A stretch of DNA of 64,000 nt from Anaerobaca lacustris. Lineage in GTDB: Bacteria; Planctomycetota; Phycisphaerae; Sedimentisphaerales; Anaerobacaceae. The position numbers and the translations under genes are program-made. The stretch is from NCBI RefSeq assembly GCF_030012215.1, contig NZ_JASCXX010000001.1:310001-374000 (forward strand), given 5' to 3'. The notes beneath the pieces were generated by a model. That model was not told where the DNA came from. It made no database searches and saw only the letters and a program-made list of their open reading frames with translations. How positions within the stretch are numbered: position 1 is the first letter of the stretch; the number at the start of each line of letters is the position of its first letter. This document shows, in pieces, positions 8,697 through 17,852 of this stretch.

Positions 8697-11600
8697 ATGG
8701 CGAGAAGGCGTCTGAACAAGAAGGTCGCCCTGATGGGCTCGACGGTCTTCTTGATCCTGGCCATGCTGGCGGTAGTGGTTATTCTGCGGCTGACCCGCGA
8801 CCCGGCCCATTTCGTGGCTGACGGCGACGCGGCGTGGGCGGCCCATGACTATGAGACCGCACGTCGAAACTACGCGGAGGCGTTGAATCGGACGAGGGAC
8901 ACGGACGAGAAGATCGATCTCTACTTCAAGCTCGCCGATGTCTACCGGGCCGCTGACGACTGGCGCCGCGTGTTGGCCTGCTGGGAGCAGATCATCACGT
9001 CGGACCCGCAAAACGTCCGCGCACGGCTGGCCCGTCTGAAGTACGTCTACATCATGGCCGACAGTCTCAGCGGGATCGGACAGAGCGTTGGCGCCTACTG
9101 GGAAGATGCCGCTTCACAGGCGGCGGACCTGCTGCGGGTCGCCCGTGAGGCCGGACTGTTGGAGGCCCAGAAGGTCCATTGGGAGCTGTCGTTCGACGAG
9201 GCCGAGCCGGCCGCGTGGGACGGCCGGATCCAGCTCATCGGTCCGTATCTGCACTTCGTCCAGGGGCGGGCGGCGATGGAACTGACCTCTCTGGGGGCCG
9301 GCACCGACCCGGACCGGCTGCTGGCGCAGGCCCAGGAGCACCTGCAAGAGGCCGGGCGGCTCGATCCCGGGAACGCCGAGATCCATCGATATCTCACAGC
9401 GGCTTTCCGGGAAGAGGCCCGTGTGGCCGAATCTCGCGGCCATTTCGATCGACGGGATGAGGCCCTCCGGCGCACCGACGAGGTCCTGTCGCAGGCCATT
9501 GCGGCCAGCGGTGCCGATCCCGGTCCGCAGATCAGCCGTCTGGACGGCCGACTGGCCGAGGCCAAGACAAGCTCTCTTGCCCAGGCGAGGGACAAGATGA
9601 GGGTGCTGGAGGGTGAATACCAGGCCCTCGCCGAGACGTTCGATTCCAGTGCGGAGGCATTCGCCGCCATTGCCGAGTTCTATTCTCTGTATTCCGCTTA
9701 TCTGCACACCGATGCGGCCGCCGAGAAGCTCGACCGGGCCATCGAGGCGGTCGACAGGGGACGGGTCTTGGACCCGACGAGCGTTCGGACGGCGCGTTTG
9801 GCGGCCGGACTGTACTACCGTCGGTTCACGCTCTACGGCGACGAGCCGTCGCTGCACACGGCCATCGCCCTGACCGAAGCGGCGCTGGACCTGCCCGCCG
9901 CCCGGGATATGCCCGGACCGATGCAGTATGCCGCTCAGATGGTCCGGTTCTCGCTGTGTGCTTTGCTGGGCAGGTTCTATCTTGAGCAGACGCTGCTGTC
10001 GGACGGCGCGGCGCCTCCGGACGCGGCGACGCTGGCCAAGGCGGAGAAGGTGGTCCACGAGATCGAGCAGATCCAGGGCAGCGGCGAGAACGCCCAGGTG
10101 GTCAAATGGAAGGGGATGCTCGCACTGGCCAGGGGACAGAAGGGCCAGGCTGTCCGAGACCTCCATGCGGCCTACGAGCAGGTCCGAGCGGCCGCCGGCG
10201 CCGCAGACGCCTTCCTCTCCTACACGCTGGCGCGGCTCTTCGAAGACACCTCGGAGGTCGGCGCCGTCATCGAGTTTCTCGGGTCAGCTCTGAACTCGGG
10301 CATCGTGAACACCCGTCCGGAGGCCGTGCTGGACTACGGCGATGCGCTGCTGCGGGTGCGATCTTACGACGTCGCGCTCAGCGCCGTCAACAGCTTCGAC
10401 GAGCGATTCGGGGCCACCGTTCGGAGTCGGCGACTTCGCGTGCGTGCGCTGTTGGCCAAGGGGCACATTACCGAGGCTGGCGAGGCCATCGAGAAATTGG
10501 AGTCGGACGATCCCGAAACACTGAAGCTGCACCTGGTCCTTGCGGACGCCAAGGCCTCGCAGTTGGAGGATGCGATTCAACGAAACACGTCTTCATCCGG
10601 CCCGCCTGCTGAGTCGATGCCTCCGGGCGGAAGCGACGGAACCGACGGTGCGGCTCGGGCCATGCAGGCCGACCTGCGTGCGTGCCGCCGGCGTCAGGCG
10701 GATCTCATGCAGCGTTTGTTGCGAGCCGATCCGACCGGCGTCGACGGCAGGAACCTTGAGACGCTGTGTCAGATGCTGATCGCGCAGGATGACGCGGCGT
10801 TGGCGAGGACACTCGTCGAGACCTTTCTCCAGCAGTCTCCTCAGGACGTTGGGGCGTTGTTTTGCCGGGGGCTCCTGTCGCAGCCCGATCCGTCGGCCTG
10901 TTCGTTGTCACGTCGCCGGGAGCTTCGCCTCGAGGCGATTGGCCGCCTGAGCGATCCCGTAGTCCGGGCCGCCGAACTTGGTCTGTTTCACGAGAATGAG
11001 GGAACCCTCGACGAGGCCGTGGCGCAGTGGCAGCAGGTCCTCGAGGCGACGGCATCGGCGACCGCTCCGAGCGGACCGGCCTATCTGCGCCCCGGGCCGC
11101 CGAGCCTGCGGTATCGCGCGGTCGGGCACCTCTTCGACATCGCGCGACAGCGAGAAGACTGGCCTGGGGCCGAGAAGGCGGCCGCTGTGGCGCGGGCGGA
11201 CGACCTCGACGACTGCGAGGGGCATCTCTTCGCCGGGCGACTGGCGTTCGCCAAGGGCCGATACACCGAGTCGCTGAACCACCTCGATGAATGCCTTAGG
11301 CGGCGGCCCGTCTTCTCCTATGGGTACATGTTTCGCAGCAACGTTCAGGCTGCCCTTGGCAACGAGCATGCGTGCCTTGCCGATGCGCGGAAGGCGTCGA
11401 GCCTGAATCCCGCCGATCCACTGGTGGCCAGGACGCTGGCCAATGCCGTGCTCGTGCGGAATCGGGGCCTGGGTGATCGCCTGACGACCGACCAGCGGAA
11501 CGAGGCGCTGATGGCCCTGGAGCGTGCCGTCCAGTTGAACCCGAGAGACACGGAGGTGCTGCTGGTCTATGCCGGTCTTCTCGACGACAGCGATCCTGTC

Positions 11601-13664
11601 AAAGCCTTGGGCATTCGACAGACGATTCAGATCACCGCCCCGGGTCTTGAGAATGCGGTGAAGCTCGGGCGGCTGGCGACGGATATTGCGGTCAAGGAGG
11701 CCGATCCGGCCCGGAAATCCGCGTTCGTCTCGATTGCCGAGACGGCCTTCGAGCAGGCCCGACGAATCGACCCGACCGATGAGTTCATGCTCCAGAGCTA
11801 CGCCGAGCATTACCGCGTCACCGGCCAGACCGACAGGGCGGCGCAACTGCTGCTCGATTCCGGGGACGCCCGCCTGCTGTGGCGTCACTATCATCAAACC
11901 GGTCGCTACGAGCAGGCCGGCACGCTCCTGCGACAGCTCTACGACGACCCCATTGGCAGGGACGATGCGCTCAAAGGGCTGGTCCTTGTCGCCGAGGCGA
12001 CGGGCGACAGAGACGCTGTGAAGAAGTACTCCGAGGAGTTGCTGAGCCGACAGGACAATGCCGCCAATCGCCTGGCCCAGATCCGCGCCTTCCTCGATCT
12101 GGGCCTGATCCACGAGGCGGAGCACAAGCTGCAGAGCTTCAAGGAGAAGCATCCCGGGGAGCCTCGCCTTCTTCTGGTGGAGGCGTTCCTTGCCAAGCGA
12201 CAGGGGCGATTGGAGCGGGCCCTGGAGTTGGTGAACCGGCACCTCGAAACGAACCAGCAGGACGCCATAGGCTGGCGTCTTCGCGGGGAGATTGCCCGGC
12301 TGATGGGCAACCACGATCGGGCGATCGGCGATTTTCACAAGAGCCGTCTGCTCCACGATGCCCCTGACACGACCGTGGCTCTGGCCAATGCGTATCTCTG
12401 GGCCGGCAGGCACGAGGAGGCGGTCAGCGAACTACGTGCCGTTCTGAAGACGGCGAATCCGCCGGCCGTCGCCCGGACGCTCCTGGAAAGGACCTATCGC
12501 AGGCTCGAACGCGTCGATGCGCTCCAACGCTTTTACGCCGAGACGCTGGCGGAGTTGCCCGACAGCGTCGCCTGGCTCATGCGCGCAGGGGCCTTCGCCA
12601 TCGACCGACGCAACTACGAAGAAGCGCTCGATCTGTACGGGCGGGCCTATCGCCTCCTGCAGGCTCAGGCTTCCGATTCCCATCAGAGCGAGGTTCTGTT
12701 GTCGGGGGCCCTGGACGGGTACCTGCATTCGCTGGTTCTCAGCGCCGGAGATCCTGCGGATGGAAGCGGGTCATGGCGTTCGGAACGGCTGGAGCGGCTC
12801 TTCCGGGAGGCCGACAAGTACACCGGCACCGACCATGCGGCGGTGGCGTTCTATCGGATGGCCGAGGCCAGGAAGAAGCTCGGCGACATTGATGAGGCGC
12901 GCCGTCTGTCTCACCAGGCCGTCGAGAGGGCCTGGGGCGACGACCGGCTGGCCGTGGAGATCCTGCGTCGCGTTCGTCTTCTCGTGGGTGACGACGACGT
13001 AGCGCGGTATTGTCGGGACCGGCTGGCGACCGCCCCGGATTCCCTGGCCGCCAACGTCACGATGTTCCATCTGGCGCGCGTCCAGGGCGATTATGACGGT
13101 GCTGTCGATTATGCCGACAAGTGTATTGCTCTGAGCGGCTCGGACTCGAAACGTGTCACCGAATACATGCTCAAGAAAGCCGATCTGCTGACGGCGGCTC
13201 ACAAGGAAACGTCCGATTCGCGATATCTTCGCGGGGCCATCGGGGTCTACGAAAGTCTGGCGGAGAAAATGCCGACAAACAGCAATGTGCTGAACAATCT
13301 GGCATACATGCTCGCCAAGAACGACGAGCGACTCGACGAGGCCCGACGGCACGTCGAACGCGCGTTGAGCGCAGAGCCGGACCATGCGGCGTATCTGGAT
13401 ACGTACGCCCTCGTCCTGCACAAGCAGGGCGACGCCGCCGCAGCGGTCCAGGCGATCACTGCCGCGATTCAGCAGTACGAAATGGGCGGGACCGCCTCGG
13501 CGGCGGCCTACGAGCACCTGGGTATGATCAGGGAGGCTCTGGGCGACAGGAAGAGCGCCCTGGCCGCCTATCGTCAGGCGCTGGCGCTGACGGACGGTGA
13601 GCCGTCCGACGCGTCCGTTCGGCGGATCGGTTCAGCCGTTGAGCGATTGCAGGCCGGCCCGTGA
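8697..13664 (+). CDS. Giant membrane-anchored tetratricopeptide-repeat protein (1655 aa)
   Basis: One N-terminal membrane helix (about residues 11-32) after an Arg/Lys-rich start is followed by about 1600 residues of helical repeats. TPR signatures recur throughout, such as A..Y..AL and DP.....L patterns, and the final repeats near residue 1500-1640 are the clearest. No catalytic motif was seen. AAAGGTGA precedes the ATG. It lies between the EpsI-like protein and the Wzc-like protein in the same direction, so it probably acts as an extracytoplasmic scaffold for the polysaccharide/exosortase machinery. It would be analogous to the TPR protein PrsT of proteobacterial PEP-CTERM loci, though about twice as large. 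The assignment of role is inferred from context. Confidence 0.85.
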   Translation: MARRRLNKKVALMGSTVFLILAMLAVVVILRLTRDPAHFVADGDAAWAAHDYETARRNYAEALNRTRDTDEKIDLYFKLADVYRAADDWRRVLACWEQIITSDPQNVRARLARLKYVYIMADSLSGIGQSVGAYWEDAASQAADLLRVAREAGLLEAQKVHWELSFDEAEPAAWDGRIQLIGPYLHFVQGRAAMELTSLGAGTDPDRLLAQAQEHLQEAGRLDPGNAEIHRYLTAAFREEARVAESRGHFDRRDEALRRTDEVLSQAIAASGADPGPQISRLDGRLAEAKTSSLAQARDKMRVLEGEYQALAETFDSSAEAFAAIAEFYSLYSAYLHTDAAAEKLDRAIEAVDRGRVLDPTSVRTARLAAGLYYRRFTLYGDEPSLHTAIALTEAALDLPAARDMPGPMQYAAQMVRFSLCALLGRFYLEQTLLSDGAAPPDAATLAKAEKVVHEIEQIQGSGENAQVVKWKGMLALARGQKGQAVRDLHAAYEQVRAAAGAADAFLSYTLARLFEDTSEVGAVIEFLGSALNSGIVNTRPEAVLDYGDALLRVRSYDVALSAVNSFDERFGATVRSRRLRVRALLAKGHITEAGEAIEKLESDDPETLKLHLVLADAKASQLEDAIQRNTSSSGPPAESMPPGGSDGTDGAARAMQADLRACRRRQADLMQRLLRADPTGVDGRNLETLCQMLIAQDDAALARTLVETFLQQSPQDVGALFCRGLLSQPDPSACSLSRRRELRLEAIGRLSDPVVRAAELGLFHENEGTLDEAVAQWQQVLEATASATAPSGPAYLRPGPPSLRYRAVGHLFDIARQREDWPGAEKAAAVARADDLDDCEGHLFAGRLAFAKGRYTESLNHLDECLRRRPVFSYGYMFRSNVQAALGNEHACLADARKASSLNPADPLVARTLANAVLVRNRGLGDRLTTDQRNEALMALERAVQLNPRDTEVLLVYAGLLDDSDPVKALGIRQTIQITAPGLENAVKLGRLATDIAVKEADPARKSAFVSIAETAFEQARRIDPTDEFMLQSYAEHYRVTGQTDRAAQLLLDSGDARLLWRHYHQTGRYEQAGTLLRQLYDDPIGRDDALKGLVLVAEATGDRDAVKKYSEELLSRQDNAANRLAQIRAFLDLGLIHEAEHKLQSFKEKHPGEPRLLLVEAFLAKRQGRLERALELVNRHLETNQQDAIGWRLRGEIARLMGNHDRAIGDFHKSRLLHDAPDTTVALANAYLWAGRHEEAVSELRAVLKTANPPAVARTLLERTYRRLERVDALQRFYAETLAELPDSVAWLMRAGAFAIDRRNYEEALDLYGRAYRLLQAQASDSHQSEVLLSGALDGYLHSLVLSAGDPADGSGSWRSERLERLFREADKYTGTDHAAVAFYRMAEARKKLGDIDEARRLSHQAVERAWGDDRLAVEILRRVRLLVGDDDVARYCRDRLATAPDSLAANVTMFHLARVQGDYDGAVDYADKCIALSGSDSKRVTEYMLKKADLLTAAHKETSDSRYLRGAIGVYESLAEKMPTNSNVLNNLAYMLAKNDERLDEARRHVERALSAEPDHAAYLDTYALVLHKQGDAAAAVQAITAAIQQYEMGGTASAAAYEHLGMIREALGDRKSALAAYRQALALTDGEPSDASVRRIGSAVERLQAGP

Positions 13665-13731
13665 CGGACGTTCGAGGCGATGCGTTCGCGCGGATCGGGT
13701 CCGCGGGAATGGGCTTCGGGGAGTGCTATCG

Positions 13732-15981
13732 ATGAAGAGAAATCCGATCCCGATGGATGTCGGCAGAGGCGCCGGACGCGGCGGACCGGGACCCGGCTCT
13801 GCGCGCATCGGGACCGCCGCAAGGGCCCTGACGCCCAAAGAAATCTTCGGGATGCTGCGCCGGCACATCTGGCTGGTCCTGTTCATGACGACGCTCGGCG
13901 GTGCGGTGGGCGGCGGGGGATGGGTCCTGGTGCGCCGCTACGCGCCGCTCTACAAGGCTGAGGCGATCCTCAAGGTGCTGCCGCCCGTCGATACGGACCC
14001 GATGGAGATCGTCGCCATGCAGGTGCAGCAGGACCTTCAGTATGGCCATCGCGTCTCGCTGTCCAATCTGATGAAGCGGCAGGACAGCCTTCAGGCACTG
14101 CTCAGAAGCGACAAGGTCCGTCAGACACACTGGTTCGATCAGAAGGTCCGTGGCGATGTGCGCCGCGCGGTGGCCTATCTGGACGACAACCTCAACGCCT
14201 TCCCCCATCGCGAGGCCGAGCACATCATCGTCTCGATGACCTGTGGCAGTCCCAAGGAGGCGGCGCTGATCGTCAACGAGATGGCTCGTCTGTTCGTCAG
14301 CCAGCATGGGGACACGCAGCGGCAGGACGTCAATCAGAAACTGATCGAGCTGACCGGCCGCCGCAGTATCGTCGAGAGGGAGATCGCCGACGGCGAGCGG
14401 GCCATGCAGCGCGTCCGTGAGGAAACCGGTCTGACCGATCTGGAACGACCGGCGGGCCGTTACTTCCAGCACACCATTACGCTGCAACTGAACGACCTCG
14501 AACTCCAGGAGCACCAACTGTCGTTGGCGATCCGGCAGCTTCGGGCGGACATCGAGAACCTCCGGACCCTGGCCGAGGGGCCCATCAGCGACCAGGTCGA
14601 GTATGCGATCCAGCGCGACCCGGTGATGATCTCGCTGGCCCAGCAGTTGGCGCTGCTGGAAGGGCAACTGTCGGGCCGGCGCACGAAGTTCGGCGACAGC
14701 CACAGAGTGGTGCGACAGACCCAGGAGCTGATCGACGAGATTCAGCAGAAGCGCAACCAACGACGCATGGAGATTGCCGAACAGACGCGCCGCGCCAACC
14801 TCTACAACGCCAGGGACACGCTCCGCGTCCTGGAACAGAGGCAGATCGAACTGCAGCACCTGCGGGACCAGGCGCTCGAGAAGCAAAAGGCGCTGGATGA
14901 TGCGCGGGCGCGCTACGAACAGTACACCAAGGCTCGGGACGAACGCGTCGAGATGCTCAATCAGATCAAGACGCAGATCGAGAAGTTGCGGATCATGCTG
15001 GACGATCCGGCGACGCCCAAAGTCCAGGTCGCCGGCTGGGCCCCCGAGCCGCTGGAGATGGTCCTCAGTCGGCACGTGCTGCTCTGGGGTCCGGGCGGAA
15101 CGATGCTCGGCCTGATGCTCGGCCTGGGGCTGACGTTCCTGATCGAGATGCTCAACGACCTGGTGCGGACCCCGAGCGACGTGAGGCGATTCCTTCGCCT
15201 GCCGCTGCTGGGCGTGATCCCGGAGGCGAACGAGGACCGCGCGGTTGACGACGTCGATTTGTGTCACGTTGTGCGCGACGCGCCGTATTCGCTGTTGGGC
15301 GAGTGCTACCGTCGCTGTCGAACGAACCTGGACCTTTCGGGCGAAACGGGCCTGAAGACCCTGCTGGTCGGCAGCGGCGCTCCGGGTGACGGCAAGACGT
15401 CGGTGGCCTGCAACCTGGCGGCGGCCTTCGCGGCCAAGTACGAGAAGGTCTTGTTGATCGACGCCAACCTGCGCCAGCCGAGCCTGCATCTGGCCTTTCC
15501 GAGGACGGGTTCGACCGAGACCGGCGAAACGCGCCGGCAGGGGTTGACGAGCGTTCTGACCGGGCAGTGCGACTACCAGGCGGCGATTCGGCCCAGCGGC
15601 ATCGCCGGGCTGGACCTGATCTATGCGGGCCCGCCCACGGCCAGCCCGGCCGAGGTGCTCGCCAGCCACCGGATGAAGGACCTGATCGAAACCGTGGCCC
15701 GGCACTACGACCGCGTGATCGTCGACAGCCCGCCCGTGCTGCTGGTCAGTGACGTCAAGGTCCTGGCCCGGGTGGCGGATGCAACGCTTCTGGTCTTCAA
15801 CGCCGCGACGACCACGCGTGGAGCGGCCCAGAGGACGCTCTTCGAATTGCAGGAGGTCGGCGCCAACGTCGTCGGCTGCGTGCTGTTCGGCGCCGAGGCC
15901 ATGAAGGGCGGCTACTTCCGCCAGCAGTTCCGAGCCTATCGCAAGTATCTCAAGCCCCAGTTGGCGGCCAATTCTGCATGA
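13732..15981 (+). CDS. Wzc-like polysaccharide chain-length regulator / bacterial tyrosine kinase
   Basis: 749-residue inner-membrane protein combining a Wzz chain-length domain with a cytoplasmic BY-kinase ATPase. The first membrane helix is at about 44-66 and the second at about 448-472, with a long coiled coil between them (about 170-430). The ATPase has Walker A GSGAPGDGKTS (about 547), the Walker A' strand LLIDANLRQP (about 574) and Walker B VIVDSPPV (about 664). The start at 13732 is preferred because GGGGAG precedes it; a frame open to 13597 overlaps the TPR gene. The C-tail has only a few tyrosines (FRAYRKYLK) rather than the Tyr-rich cluster of Wzc, so autophosphorylation capacity is uncertain. 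Confidence 0.88.
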   Translation: MKRNPIPMDVGRGAGRGGPGPGSARIGTAARALTPKEIFGMLRRHIWLVLFMTTLGGAVGGGGWVLVRRYAPLYKAEAILKVLPPVDTDPMEIVAMQVQQDLQYGHRVSLSNLMKRQDSLQALLRSDKVRQTHWFDQKVRGDVRRAVAYLDDNLNAFPHREAEHIIVSMTCGSPKEAALIVNEMARLFVSQHGDTQRQDVNQKLIELTGRRSIVEREIADGERAMQRVREETGLTDLERPAGRYFQHTITLQLNDLELQEHQLSLAIRQLRADIENLRTLAEGPISDQVEYAIQRDPVMISLAQQLALLEGQLSGRRTKFGDSHRVVRQTQELIDEIQQKRNQRRMEIAEQTRRANLYNARDTLRVLEQRQIELQHLRDQALEKQKALDDARARYEQYTKARDERVEMLNQIKTQIEKLRIMLDDPATPKVQVAGWAPEPLEMVLSRHVLLWGPGGTMLGLMLGLGLTFLIEMLNDLVRTPSDVRRFLRLPLLGVIPEANEDRAVDDVDLCHVVRDAPYSLLGECYRRCRTNLDLSGETGLKTLLVGSGAPGDGKTSVACNLAAAFAAKYEKVLLIDANLRQPSLHLAFPRTGSTETGETRRQGLTSVLTGQCDYQAAIRPSGIAGLDLIYAGPPTASPAEVLASHRMKDLIETVARHYDRVIVDSPPVLLVSDVKVLARVADATLLVFNAATTTRGAAQRTLFELQEVGANVVGCVLFGAEAMKGGYFRQQFRAYRKYLKPQLAANSA

Positions 15982-16082
15982 CGGGGCCAATGAAGACAAG
16001 CAGAAGGATTCTCATTCTGCCGAATAGGTCATAGAATGGGACGCCCTTTGGTAGTTCGGTGTTTTTGAAAAGGATGGCATCT

Positions 16083-17021
16083 ATGGAGAAGTTCCTGGTA
16101 ACGGGCGGAGCCGGCTTCATCGGCTCGAACATCTGTCGGCGACTCGTCGCCGAGGGCTGCTTCGTTCGCGTGGTGGACAACCTGCTGACGGGCAAGCGAA
16201 GCAATCTCGATGGTGTGATCGACAAGATCGATTTCGTCGAAGGCGATATGGGCGATGAGGCCGTCGCGCGGGACGTTGTCCGGGACGTCGATGTCGTTCT
16301 GCACGAAGGGGCGCTGCCGAGCGTGCCGCGCAGCGTCGACGAGCCCGAGCTGACACACAAGCACTGTGTCGATGCGACGTTCACGCTGCTGATGGCGGCG
16401 CGGGATGCGGGCGTCAAGCGGTTCGTCTATGCCGCCAGTTCATCGGCCTATGGCGATACGCCCACGCTGCCCAAGGTCGAGACGATGGCGACCAGCCCGC
16501 TCTCGCCTTATGCGGTCGGCAAGCTCGTAGGCGAATATTACTGTTCGGTCTTCGCCAAGGTTTTTGGCCTCGAGACGATCTCGCTTCGCTACTTCAATGT
16601 GTTCGGCCCCTACCAGGACCCGACGAGCCAGTACGCCGCCGCGATTCCCGCGTTTGTCACGAGCATCCTCAGAGACGAGCCGCCCACGATCTATGGCGAT
16701 GGCGAGCAGAGCCGTGATTTCACCTACATCGACAACGTCGTCCAGGCCAATCTCTGCGCCGCCCGCGCCGAGAAGACCAACGGCGAAGTCGTCAACGTCG
16801 CCTGCGCCGAGAAGATCACCGTCAACGAGATCATCGCCATGATCAACGAGATGGTGGGTAAGAACGTGGTGCCCATCTACGCGCCCGCCCGCCTCGGCGA
16901 CGTCAAGCACTCGCTGGCCGACATCACCGCCGCCCGCGAGCTGATCGGCTTCGAGCCCGTCGTCCTGTTCCGCGAGGGCCTGCAGAAAGCCATCGCCTGG
17001 TACCGCGACAATCTGATGTAG
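16083..17021 (+). CDS. NAD-dependent epimerase/dehydratase (UDP-GlcNAc/UDP-glucose 4-epimerase type)
   Basis: 312-residue extended short-chain dehydrogenase. The NAD-binding loop GGAGFIGS is at residues 8-15, the catalytic serines in YAASSSAYG, and the Y-x3-K pair in SPYAVGK at about Y143/K147. The pattern NVFGPYQDP and the GDGEQSRDF loop place it with WbpP/Gne-like 4-epimerases, which supply nucleotide sugars for surface polysaccharides. ATG 16083 follows AAAAGG by 9 bases; earlier in-frame GTG/ATG codons sit on top of that ribosome site. It closes the polysaccharide block. The precise sugar cannot be told from sequence alone. Confidence 0.85.
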   Translation: MEKFLVTGGAGFIGSNICRRLVAEGCFVRVVDNLLTGKRSNLDGVIDKIDFVEGDMGDEAVARDVVRDVDVVLHEGALPSVPRSVDEPELTHKHCVDATFTLLMAARDAGVKRFVYAASSSAYGDTPTLPKVETMATSPLSPYAVGKLVGEYYCSVFAKVFGLETISLRYFNVFGPYQDPTSQYAAAIPAFVTSILRDEPPTIYGDGEQSRDFTYIDNVVQANLCAARAEKTNGEVVNVACAEKITVNEIIAMINEMVGKNVVPIYAPARLGDVKHSLADITAARELIGFEPVVLFREGLQKAIAWYRDNLM

Positions 17022-17190
17022 TGGCTCGTCACGCCACCGCCTCCGGAGGGGCCGGACCCACGCACGAATCCAGGCCCTGCACACCCTGCGGGGTCCCGCC
17101 CCCGAACCGGGTCTGCATCGGCAGAGACAGATCGCAGCCGGCCGAGTGATCCTCGGCACCTGCACACGCCTACCTCGCCCCAACAGACTG

Positions 17191-17405
17191 GGGTGCACTG
17201 TGTGTTTGTAGGGAGCGCAAGTGATCGGCCTTTTTGTCATGTCGAGCGTAGCGTAGCGTAGTCGAGACATCTGGCCGCGAATGAAACAGCCTTTTCGTCC
17301 TCGGGCAGATTTCTCCGTTGCAGCCTGCCTGCGGCAGACCTCCAGTCGAAATGACAAGTGCGGCGGTTGGCTAACAGAATCTACCTACAAACGTGCAGTG
17401 CACCC
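17191..17405. repeat. Nested inverted-repeat element (MITE/REP-like), 215 bp
   Basis: The outer 22-bp arms at 17191-17212 and 17384-17405 match in 19 of 22 positions. Inside them a second pair of arms begins TTGTCATGTCGA (17234-17245) and ends with its near complement (17346-17357, 11 of 12). The interior 'GTCGAG...GAGACATCTGG' resembles palindromic intergenic repeats common in some bacterial genomes. There is no ORF of note. The surrounding stretch 17022-17487 holds no gene I can support. Confidence 0.6.
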
Positions 17406-17487
17406 AACAGCCGGAAATCGTGGAAAACGACGTTGACGTATCCGACGCATCGTGCTATTCTCCTGGTCGTGTCCAGGGGAGAATTCG

Positions 17488-17649
17488 ATGTTGAGAGTGC
17501 GACAGACAGATGGCCGGGCCGCCCCGGCTGTTCCACGAGCAATCCAACAGACCCCCTCTGCCTCCGGCCCGAAGCGGCTCGACCAAGTGCGCCAGGCCTT
17601 GCGCAGCCGCCACTATAGCCGACGGACGGAGCGGACTTACGGGCACTGG
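17488..17649 (+). pseudogene. Remnant of an integron-type tyrosine recombinase (N-terminal fragment)
   Basis: Residues encoded at 17572-17649 (KRLDQVRQALRSRHYSRRTE, then R-T-Y-G-H-W) match the N-terminal SAM-like DNA-binding region of IntI integrases, whose typical pattern is LDQ-R---R--HYS-RTE-AYV-W. Homology stops at the tryptophan and runs into a palindromic repeat; the catalytic domain with its R-H-R-Y residues is absent. It is therefore a broken gene. It points toward the cassettes in the same direction, the orientation reported for the 'inverted' integrases of planctomycete and spirochaete integrons. The match was made by eye. Confidence 0.65.
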
Positions 17650-17663
17650 GGCAAACCGGGCGG

Positions 17664-17746
17664 CGTGTGCCCCGTTCGACTTTGCACACCGAATGTGAAC
17701 AACGTTGGGTGGGCCGGTACGGAATCGGTGTGCGGTGCACACCCTA
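17664..17746. repeat. Palindromic repeat element, copy A
   Basis: Contains CGTGTGC...TGCACACCGAA on the left and TACGGAATCGGTGTGC with GCACACCCTA on the right, the two ends being roughly complementary. The same right half recurs at 19329-19357. A GTTGGGT heptamer at 17704-17710 would fit the GTTRRRY core of an integron site but lies inside this repeat, so it is not called separately. Confidence 0.5.
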
Positions 17747-17852
17747 CGATACTTCTTATACAGAAAGGGACAGCCTGTGTTTCCCGTCTCATAAGACTGT
17801 ATAGTCATTGTTGGGGCACAAGAAAATGATGATAAGCGAACAGGAGCGCACG

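Noticed and set aside
13726-15999. 757-codon minus-strand ORF opposite the Wzc-like gene
   Set aside because: Antisense shadow; no recognisable motif and the plus-strand gene has clear Walker motifs.
17704-17710. GTTGGGT as attI core
   Set aside because: It fits GTTRRRY but is embedded in a palindromic repeat with another copy nearby, so chance or repeat origin cannot be excluded.
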